Shown: positions 1-6,500 of the stretch, piece after piece
How positions within the stretch are numbered: position 1 is the stretch's first letter
Layout: the number at the start of each line of letters is the position of its first letter
Notes under the pieces: model-generated
What the model was told of the DNA's origin: nothing
The model's input: the letters and a program-made list of their open reading frames with translations, nothing else
The model's database searches: none
Translations under genes and position numbers: made by a program
Assembly (NCBI GenBank): GCA_003154135.1
Contig: PMCN01000206.1
Location: forward strand, 1-11,470
Direction of reading: 5' to 3'
Source: Acidimicrobiaceae bacterium
GTDB lineage: Bacteria > Actinomycetota > Acidimicrobiia > Acidimicrobiales > Ilumatobacteraceae
DNA: 11,470 bases

Positions 1-92
1 GCAGCCAGCACACGGCGTTGTTGAGGGCCGCCGAGAGCGACCGGGCCGAGTTCGCCGACGACCTCGAGCGGGCCGAGGACCCGGAACTCCAT
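1..92 (-). CDS. SARP/BTAD-family (AfsR-type) transcriptional regulator, N-terminal 30 codons only
   Basis: The minus strand opens with ATG at 92-90 and reads without a stop to the window edge. The product begins MEFRVLGPLEVVG and continues with LGGPQQRRVLAA. This is the stereotyped start of the OmpR-like winged-helix DNA-binding domain of SARP/BTAD regulators (AfsR, ActII-ORF4 and relatives), where 'FRxLGPLEV' is strand 1 and 'LGGxxQRxVLAxL' leads into the first helix. Such proteins activate transcription by binding 11-bp-spaced direct repeats near a -35 box. The gene starts 44 bases after the stop of the FHA/cyclase gene, on the same strand, so it is probably the last visible member of that operon. 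I see no clear Shine-Dalgarno sequence; a GGA lies about 15-17 bases upstream, too far for a good match. The rest of the protein (BTAD domain and any ATPase or TPR region) lies outside the window, so its size and class within the family cannot be judged. Confidence 0.77.
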   Translation of the reverse strand, partial: MEFRVLGPLEVVGELGPVALGGPQQRRVLA

Positions 93-136
93 CGGAGCAC
101 AGTATTCCGAATCAGCGGCCTCGCCGGCGAGCAGCT

Positions 137-1071
137 TCACCAGACGACCCGGTGGAGCAGGTGTTCGCCCGCCAGCCCTTTGAGCATGGCCGTTCGCGAC
201 TCACCAAACACGACGTCACCGCGAGGCTCGACGATCTCTCGCACCACGGACGACACGAGGATCTCTCCCCCGCGCGCCTGGTCCGCGACACACGCCGCCA
301 TCACCACATGGCGGCCGAACACATCGTCGTTTCCGAGCACGACTTCGCCAGTGTGCACGCCGGCACGAACGCTGAGACCGGCCAGAGGGTTGGCCGCCTC
401 ATACGCCGCGAGGGCACGCTGCACGTCGATCACGAACGCCAACGCCACCCTCGCGCTGCCAAAGCTGGTCATAAAGCCATCACACAGCAAGTGAGTCTCG
501 CTGCCACGTTGGCGGGCGAGCATCCGGCTCATGATCTGGTTGTGAACCGCGAGCATCTGGTGCCAGCGCAGATCACCCACCTCGCTCACACGCGCTGTCG
601 ACTCCATGATCTCGGAGAAGACGACGGTGACCGTGCCCGCATCGCTCCCCTTGACGCCCGCGGTGCCCAGGTCGAGCACTGCCGCAGCGACCAGGTCGAT
701 CGACGTCGTCCGCGCGTCCCCATGAAGAGGACCGGCGAGCATCGCCCCACCGCTCGCCGAGTGAGGGGCCGTGTCCGCGCTCGTGGTTGCAAGCGTGAGC
801 GTGCAGCCTCCGAATCGGACGACCTCGCCGGCCGCCAGGCGGTGCGGCTGGACGATTGGTCGGCCATCCACCGTCGAACCGTTCAGGCTGCCTCAGATCT
901 GCGACGAGCACCGATACGCCACCCGGGCTGATCTGAGAGGTGGCGACGCGAGATCGAGGCGTCGAGCAGGATCAGACCGTTGCAGTCGCGCCCGATGTCG
1001 AGTTCCTCGGTAATCAGCAGCGTGAGCGGACTCCTGCCGGGCTCGGTCACCTGAACGGCCGGCGTCCTCAT
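137..1071 (-). pseudogene. FHA domain + class III nucleotidyl cyclase-homology protein, interrupted by two +1 frameshifts
   Basis: The start is ATG at 1071-1069, which overlaps the TGA of the upstream gene as ATGA, and the stop is TGA at 139-137. The frame is broken twice: one surplus base in the C run at 922-924 and one at about 893 (plus-strand coordinates). Removing both leaves 933 bases, exactly 310 codons plus stop. It also restores a full FHA domain at residues 15-95 with GR (27-28), SRRH (41-44) and GSLNGS (60-65). As written, translation from the ATG stops at 885-883 after 62 residues. An Ala/Gly-rich linker follows the FHA domain, then a class III cyclase homology domain (about 145-305). 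That domain keeps CDGF (D197), RAGVHTGE and GEILVSS. It has Glu153 for the first metal Asp (FSEIM), His193 for the usual substrate Lys, and Val256 and Cys260 in place of the Asn/His and Arg of the VNxAAR motif. FHA domains bind phosphothreonine; the cyclase part is probably inactive. The alternative is that the indels are sequencing errors in an intact gene. Confidence 0.8.
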
Positions 1072-2558
1072 CCGAGCGTGGCGACGGCCGGCGAGGTGAG
1101 GCAACTGGAATCCAGCTTGGCGCTCGGCGCAGCGAGGAAGGCGTTTGCCGTGGCGTAGAAGCAGTCGGTCAACTGCTGCAGCGGGTCCACGATTCGGGGA
1201 ACTTCGACGATGGTCGTGTTCGCGAAGCCGGCGAAGATCTGCTTGGTCGTGGCGACACTGCTGCGCGGATCGTACGAAGGCAACACCGCAAGAACAGGCA
1301 CCGTGCTCGTCGGCTGCGCCCGCAGCGAGAACTGGGGCAACGGGCCGACCGCATCACAGAAGCGCTTCGTCGAGTACCCGGCGAAGATCCCCGCCTGATC
1401 GTTTGCCGTCGTCGTCAGGCCCGGGTACGTGTAGTCCACGTTCTGGCAATGCGACACGAGCGCCCACCCTGACGTGTCGATCACGTTGGCAGCGAACGCC
1501 TTGGCAACGGCCTCGTCGCTCGATCCGTCCACGCCTCCGGGCAGCAGCGACGCAACCAGCGTCGAGAGGCTGATGCTCCCGATCGACTTCATGCTGTCGA
1601 GCAGCGTCGTCTGGTCGAGAACCAGCGGGATTCCCGTGCCCGGCTCGATCACCTTCGTCGTCACGGGAGTGGCGAGCCGGGCGAAGGTCTTCGCAAGCTC
1701 CTGCTGAAGGTCGCCGGCCGCCGAACACTTGGGGGCCGCCGCGCAGTCAGCAGCGAAGCGGCCGAACGCCGCCGCGAGGTCGTTGGTGCCACCGCCGGCA
1801 CCGACTGCGACGGGCGTTCTCGAGACGAGCGCCGTCACCGACGTCGGATCCTGGTCGATGATCTGCAGGGCGATGTCGGCCCCAGCGCTGCCGGCGTACA
1901 ATGCCCACGTCGAGATTCCGAGCGCCCGACGTACAACCTCGGTGTCAGCCGCCACGATCCGGTGATCGAAGATCGACGCGAACGGCACCACGCTCTGCTC
2001 CGCCTTCACGAAACACCCCTTCAACGCTGCTGCGGCCGCCGTGCCGAGATTCATGGTGCTGATCTCGGCCGAGTAGGTGGTGAGCTCCGGACAGGTGGTG
2101 ACGCCGTCACTGCGACCGGCACCGCGCTGATCGACCCAGATCATGTCGTGGCCCGGGAAGACGTCCGCGGCCTTCGGGTCAGTCCATGGGTAGGACGGTG
2201 TCGTGCCGAGGATCGACAGGACAGGTGCGTTCCAATTGGATGCGTCCGCACGCCGAACGGTTACGGCCAGCGCAATAGTTTGGCCGCTGCTCTTCGTCGG
2301 GTCAACAGGCACCGCAACTGTCAGACAGGTGAGTGTCTTCGGTGCGCCGTCCGGACAGGTCGCAGCGGTCGCCTCAGCGGCAGGCACAGTCGTGGTCGGT
2401 GCCGCGCTGGCAGGCGGGTCCGTGCCAGGCGCCGTGGTCGCCGGACGCTCGATGGTCGATCCGGGCGTCGAAGCGGCCGTGCTGCTATCCGAGCTGCAAC
2501 TCGCCGCCACCAACGCAAACGCAATGCCGAGACATGGGATGACAACTCTCCAACGCAT
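1068..2558 (-). CDS. Secreted lipoprotein with alpha/beta-hydrolase (TAP-like / S33) fold, probable pseudoenzyme
   Basis: This 496-residue protein starts at ATG 2558-2556, with GGAG four bases upstream. Residues 1-21 form a lipoprotein signal peptide (two Arg, hydrophobic core, VAASC with Cys21 as the lipidated residue). A Ser/Thr/Pro/Ala-rich tether runs to about residue 65. The rest resembles the actinobacterial tripeptidyl-aminopeptidase-like alpha/beta hydrolases: DQRGAGRSD (143-151, oxyanion region), a nucleophile elbow AGSAG (222-226, Ser224), a lid segment with paired Cys, an 'ALVSHCQNVDY' block matching the family's AIxCxD, and YDPRSS (Asp430) where the acid residue sits. The family's GxGH(G) motif is replaced by PRIVDP (454-459), and no His follows it, so the catalytic triad looks incomplete. 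The first Gly of the elbow is also Ala. I infer an extracellular, membrane-tethered binding or sensing protein rather than an active peptidase. It is the first gene of the minus-strand operon and overlaps the FHA/cyclase start by four bases, which implies translational coupling. Confidence 0.9.
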   Translation of the reverse strand: MRWRVVIPCLGIAFALVAASCSSDSSTAASTPGSTIERPATTAPGTDPPASAAPTTTVPAAEATAATCPDGAPKTLTCLTVAVPVDPTKSSGQTIALAVTVRRADASNWNAPVLSILGTTPSYPWTDPKAADVFPGHDMIWVDQRGAGRSDGVTTCPELTTYSAEISTMNLGTAAAAALKGCFVKAEQSVVPFASIFDHRIVAADTEVVRRALGISTWALYAGSAGADIALQIIDQDPTSVTALVSRTPVAVGAGGGTNDLAAAFGRFAADCAAAPKCSAAGDLQQELAKTFARLATPVTTKVIEPGTGIPLVLDQTTLLDSMKSIGSISLSTLVASLLPGGVDGSSDEAVAKAFAANVIDTSGWALVSHCQNVDYTYPGLTTTANDQAGIFAGYSTKRFCDAVGPLPQFSLRAQPTSTVPVLAVLPSYDPRSSVATTKQIFAGFANTTIVEVPRIVDPLQQLTDCFYATANAFLAAPSAKLDSSCLTSPAVATLG

Positions 2559-2563
2559 GGGTA

Positions 2564-2567
2564 CTCC
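2564..2567 (-). promoter_or_regulatory. Ribosome binding site of the lipoprotein gene
   Basis: The minus strand reads GGAG, then four bases (TACC), then ATG. This supports the ATG at 2558 as the real start, and the Met-Arg-Trp-Arg signal peptide directly after it agrees. Confidence 0.7.
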
Positions 2568-2600
2568 GATTCGGTCGCAGATGCCGCCACCATGCGACCC

Positions 2601-2645
2601 TCCGGCTTCAATCCGGCTTCAATCCGGCTTCAATCCGGACTTGAA
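2601..2645 (-). repeat. 11-bp tandem direct repeat (TTGAAGCCGGA x3 plus a degenerate copy), candidate SARP operator
   Basis: On the minus strand TTGAAGCCGGA occurs three times in perfect tandem (2633-2601), preceded by a degenerate fourth unit (to about 2645) that keeps CCGGA. The unit begins with TTGAAG, a 4/6 match to a -35 hexamer, and the array ends 42 bases before the lipoprotein ATG. SARP regulators are known to bind direct repeats with 11-bp spacing that overlap the -35 region, and a SARP gene lies in the same operon. The array is therefore a plausible autoregulatory operator (inference). No good -10 box is evident; CATGGT at 2594-2589 is the nearest weak match. Confidence 0.6.
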
Positions 2646-3113
2646 CTCCGCTCACCCGGCATAGCGGCCATCACCTACGCGACGCGCGCCGCAGCCGTCC
2701 CGAATGCTCCTCATGACTGGAACGCCCTAGACGGCGTGGCGACAGAGGCCGATCCCAAGGGGGCAATCACGCTGTGGCCTGCCAGGAATCCTGTGTGAAT
2801 GGCATGGTCGGAGCGTCCTGGACGGTCATTGGACTAGCCAGCCGCGCCATCCGATCTCCTCCGCCGATGCGATTGACAACCGAGAACGTTCAGGCTCACG
2901 CGGAACCCACAACGTCCAAGTTGACCATCGGGTTCGCGACCTTCAGGCGAGGGGAGCCGTCCGGGTTCGGAGCTCTCATCGGCACGCGGCGGTGGCCGTT
3001 GCGACGTCCGATCGACCTCAACGATGCCCCCACCTGGGACTTCCGCCAATCGCTGCGGCTGTGCACCGACGACAACCGCCGGACGCCGACCGCCACCTAC
3101 GCCATCGCCCGTG

Positions 3114-3135
3114 TTGACAAGCCGTTGACAAGCGG
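3114..3135 (+). repeat. 11-bp direct repeat (TTGACAAGCCG / TTGACAAGCGG), candidate SARP operator or -35 pair
   Basis: Two copies differing at one base lie head to tail with an exact 11-base period. Each begins with the perfect -35 hexamer TTGACA. The unit resembles the TTGAAGCCGGA unit near 2601 (shared TTGA and AAGCCG), but it points the opposite way, towards the giant plus-strand gene. Period, sequence and orientation together suggest paired sites for one regulator. No clear -10 box is visible 16-18 bases downstream, and a hairpin starts 8 bases after the array, so direct promoter function for the gene at 3584 is uncertain. Confidence 0.5.
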
Positions 3136-3142
3136 CATGCAG

Positions 3143-3175
3143 AGAGGCCCTTCCCGTCGAGCGGAAAGTGCCTCT
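3143..3175 (-). terminator. Hairpin, candidate terminator
   Basis: The outer stem AGAGGC (3143-3148) pairs with GCCTCT (3170-3175). An inner CCTTCC / GGAAAG stem has one mismatch and one bulged base, and the loop is 8 bases. There is no U run on either strand, as is common in high-GC Gram-positives. On the minus strand it follows the TAG at 3187-3185 by about 9 bases, which suits a 3' end for minus-strand transcription. Confidence 0.5.
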
Positions 3176-3184
3176 GATCTGCTG

Positions 3185-3274
3185 CTACTTGGTGGCGGGA
3201 GTAGCCTGCGACCTTCGGGTTCGGATTGTCGGCCCGATGAACTCCTCGACACGCCGATCGAGCTTTGCCCAGCG
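3185..3274 (-). pseudogene. Possible decayed gene 3' end, product ending TPATK
   Basis: On the minus strand a short frame runs from just after a TGA (3277-3275) to TAG (3187-3185). It begins RWAKLDRRVEEFIGP and ends RSQATPATK. The peptide has a natural protein-tail composition and is followed closely by a hairpin. Its last codons closely match the tail of the separate minus-strand gene at the right edge of the window (APATK, also followed by a hairpin); CCCGCCACCAA is shared. There is no start codon in this fragment, and the frame upstream is broken by the TGA. It is either a relic of a truncated gene or chance. I do not recognise the family. Confidence 0.3.
3211..3238 (+). repeat. Left copy of a short direct repeat flanking the giant gene
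   Basis: ACCTTCGG and TTGTCGGCCCGAT, 7 bases apart here, recur in the same order and orientation at 11338-11359, where they are 1 base apart. A second shared string, TTGGTGGCGGG, lies nearby at 3189-3199 and again at 11430-11440. Exact 13-base matches can occur by chance in a window of this size, but two linked matches at both flanks of one gene are less likely to. Confidence 0.35.
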
Positions 3275-3498
3275 TCAGCGTGAGATTGCGAAAGCACTAG
3301 GCCTCGACCGACCACCACCCGGTGTATCGCCGCCAGGTCGTCATGGTTTCTCGTCGCGCCGCCGTGATCCTCAGGTAGACCGTCGACCGGACACCGTCCG
3401 TGACCCTGCACCGCCCAGCGTCGATGTTGGCGCAGCGATCCCTGCGGAAATCTTTACTCCCCCTTCACTTCGTTGACGGGTGTGCCGATACATCACCC

Positions 3499-3570
3499 CG
3501 TGGACGGTCAGCCGACCGGAACCGCGTCATCATGCGGATCCCGTCTCGTCGGTCATAGCCGTCGTCCACG
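3499..3570 (+). promoter_or_regulatory. Inverted repeat in the leader of the giant gene, 3' arm next to the ribosome binding site
   Basis: CGTGGACG (3499-3506) is perfectly complementary to CGTCCACG (3563-3570), extendable by two G-U pairs. The 3' arm ends one base before the AAAGGCGG ribosome binding site. A competing small hairpin, CGGTC-AGCC-GACCG (3505-3518), overlaps the 5' arm by two bases. This could shape translation initiation, but an 8-bp match in GC-rich leader DNA may also be chance. Confidence 0.25.
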
Positions 3571-3571
3571 T

Positions 3572-3579
3572 AAAGGCGG
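3572..3579 (+). promoter_or_regulatory. Ribosome binding site fixing the GTG start of the giant gene
   Basis: AAAGGCGG lies 4 bases before GTG at 3584-3586. The codons just after this GTG encode a standard signal peptide. Upstream in-frame starts, such as TTG at 3473, add a polar stretch that would spoil export and have no comparable ribosome binding site. Confidence 0.75.
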
Positions 3580-3583
3580 AAAA

Positions 3584-6500
3584 GTGAAGGACATCAACTC
3601 ATCGGCTCCGACGAGGTCGCCTCGAAGTCGGGGCATCATCGGCGGTCTGGCTGCCATCCTGCTCACCTCCAGCGTCACCGTGCTCGCGCCGGTGGCCCTC
3701 AGCGTGGTCCACGCCGCGGCATCAGCGGACCTGAGCAACAAGGTGGTCGATCACTCCGACGCGGGGCCCGGCGACACGTTGCTCTACTCCATCGCCTACA
3801 GCTGCTCGGGCAGTGCGCAGGGCGACAACTGTGCGGGAGCCACATTCGCCGATCCGCTCCCGAACTTCACCGACGTCTACGGCAACAGCGTCGAGCCGCA
3901 GTTCGTCGGCGCCACCTTCCCTTCGCAGAGCGGACCCGGTGGCCACTGGGACGGCTCGTCGGTGCACCTCGTCGCGGATCCGTCCGAGCCCGTCTCGCCG
4001 ACGTTCCCGACGGGCGGGCACATCGTGGTCGCCACCGCCGACGCCGACTTCGTCGCCGGCGCCTCTGGTGTCATCACCATTGCCGTCAAGTTGCCGATGG
4101 GTGTGATCCCCGCCAACTCGCAGACGCTCAGCAACACGGCCACCATCACGCTCGGGGCGGCCACCGATCCGTCCACCACGGCCACGACCACCATCCACGG
4201 GACCCCGCCGTCGTGGTCGATCAGCAAGAGCGGACCGTCGACCGCGCGCACGAACCGCAACGTCGGCTACACGCTGACGGCGTGCCCCACGGTGTCGACG
4301 TCGGCGCTGTGGCCGCACTTCCAGCTCACCGACGACCTGCCGGCGGGCGCGCAGTTCGTGGCCGCCTCCAACGGCGGCGTGTACGCCGGTGACCCCGTCG
4401 CCGACGGTACCAACGACCGCATCACGTGGAACTTCGACGAGGCGACACGGCCGGCGCTGGACGGCAACGGTTGCTTCTCGGTCAACGTGACAGTGGCCTA
4501 CCCGACCGTTCCGCCGGCTCCGGCCGGGCCCGCCGAGACCAACGTCGGCGGCGCCGACAAGACCGACACCGCCGGCGGTACCGGCAGTGACGGCCACGGC
4601 GGCACGGGCGACCTGGGCACGGCGCAGGTCATCACCTCGCTGCTCGGCCCGCAGGTCAGCTTCAGCGCCGGCAAGAACACCGGCGGCAACTACTACGTCC
4701 AGGACGGCGACCAGGTCACGTACCACCTATCCGAGGCCAACGACAGCGACCTGCCCCTGGACGACATGACCCTCGCCGACGGGCCGCTGCCGGCGCCGTT
4801 CACGTTGGGCAGCATCGACAGCGGCACCTGGGACGCGGGCGTGCTGGGCACGGTGCAGGGCTCCACGAACGGCAGCACCTGGACCGACATCCCCGGCCTG
4901 GTCGCGCTGGACGGGACGACGAACACCACCGTGGCGAGCGGGCTCGGTTCGTACCGCTTCGTGCGCTGGGTGTGGACGGGGCCGATCCCGTTGGGCTTCA
5001 CCACCGGCAACGTGGCGCTGCACGGCACGGTCAACGGGACCGAGCGCCCGCAGCCGTACACCAACTGCGCGACCGTCAGCGCCACACGCGGTGGGGTCGA
5101 CTTCCCGGGCAACACGCCGTGCGCGGACTTCCTGCTGGAGACCCCGCAGCCCGATCCGGGCATCGCCAAGTCGGTGAGCAGCGCGACCGCGTACCCGGGC
5201 GACACCCTGACGTATCACGTGGTCGCCGGCAACAGCGGTGACGCCACCGCAGACCTGGTCGACCCGATCATCCGTGACTGCATCCCCGCCAAGCTCGCGT
5301 TCCAGCCCGGCTCGTTCGCGGGCAGCGGGTGGACGCTCGCGTCGTGGAGCACGTCCAACCCGTCGTGCACCGGCACGGCGATCGAGTTGCACTTCGCGGG
5401 CACGCTGGCACCCGGCGTGGCCACCCCAGACGCGCACTACGACGTCGTCGCCAACGGTTTCGACTCCAGCAACCTGGGCGCCATCATCGACGCGGGCACG
5501 TACACGAACACGGCAACGGTCCTGCAGACCAACGGCACCGCGTTCGGTCACTGCCAGTACGGCTCGTGCAGCGCCTCGTCGAACGTGACGGTGCCCGCGA
5601 TCGCCACGCTGAACTCGCACAAGCTGGTCAAGGGCGACCGCGACTCGTCGTTCAGCACAATGGGTCAGACGCAGCCGGGCGGCACCATGACCTGGCAGCT
5701 CAACCTGCGCAACGAGGGCAACGTCGCCGCCACCAACGTGCAGTTCGTCGACGTGTTCCCGCACCTGGGCGACACGGGCGTGATCCGCACCGACCAGCAG
5801 CGCCTCACCGAGTACCGGCCGTACCTCGTCACGCCCGTGACGGCGCCGGCCGGGTGGATGGCCGAGTACTCGACCAGCGAGAACCCGTGCCGCCCCGAGG
5901 TGGGCGGCCCATCGTCGGGCTGTGACGCGCCCAACTGGACCACCGACGACAGCGTGTTGCGCCTGCCCACCTACCACTCGATCCGGTTGACCCACGTGGG
6001 CACCGATCCGACGGACCCGACCAGCAAGCAGATCGCCAAGGGGACCGCGTTCAGCTTCCAGTGGGAGATGCGCGCGCCGGTGTACGACCCCAGCTACGAC
6101 CAGGGCGGCAGCGACCCGAGCTTCCCGTACGAGTACCTCGTCGGGTGCACCCCGACCACGCCGATCACCGACAGCACGCACTGTCCCAGCGCGGTGAACA
6201 GCTTCGCCTATGGCGTCGACGCGGTGCTGCCCAACGGCATCCCCGACCCGGGTCGCCTGACGGCGGAGCCGCCGCGCGTCGAGGTGCGCGTCACGCGCCC
6301 GCCCACGCCCAACGCACTGGGCGACCGCGTGTGGTACGACAAGAACTACGACGGCGTGCAGGACCCGGGTGAGACCGGGGTGCCCAACGTCTACGTCGAG
6401 CTCTACAAGTTCGACAGCGTCCTGGGCCACTGGGACCGCTACGGCTACACGTACACCGATGACAACGGCAGCTACCTGTTCCCAACGAACGCCGCCGGGA

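Larger units (their letters stand above)
2559..3583. other. Divergent intergenic region of about 1 kb, no convincing intact gene
   Basis: This stretch separates the minus-strand operon from the plus-strand giant gene. Both strands contain open frames (for example plus 2774-3283 and minus 2896-3096), but none has a good ribosome binding site or a product I recognise. Third-position GC bias does not favour one strand consistently. The part from about 2900 to 3130 looks more coding-like than a normal spacer, so it may be decayed coding sequence. What can be supported are two 11-bp-period direct repeats, isolated TTGACA hexamers (2873-2878, 3114-3119, 3125-3130), one hairpin (3143-3175) and a possible gene tail (3185-3274). 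Confidence 0.5.

Noticed and set aside
152..931. Open frames on the plus strand across the FHA/cyclase gene
   Set aside because: They are antisense to a recognisable FHA and cyclase domain and give Arg/His-rich products without domain features.
2601..2645. CRISPR-like array
   Set aside because: The units are 11 bp in direct contact with no spacers, so this is a short tandem repeat.
3189..3260. tRNA-like 3' end on the minus strand (CCCGCCACCA, preceded by AAGGTCGCAGG), also at 11430-11445
   Set aside because: No T loop (TTCAA/TTCGA) and no acceptor, D or anticodon stems can be drawn at either place. The string is better read as the PATK end of a coding frame.
2774..3283. 169-codon plus-strand open frame in the spacer
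   Set aside because: It has no ribosome binding site and crosses the 11-bp repeat and the hairpin, and the coding signal does not consistently favour this strand. A faint resemblance of ATFRRGEPSGFGALIG to fumarylacetoacetate hydrolase N-termini was too weak to claim.
3255..3350. GCGAAAGCACTAGGCC resembling part of a cyclic-di-GMP riboswitch
   Set aside because: The other conserved blocks of that aptamer are missing and no matching stems could be found around it.
3473..3583. Upstream TTG start for the giant gene
   Set aside because: It would add 37 polar residues before the signal peptide and lacks a ribosome binding site; the GTG at 3584 has both.
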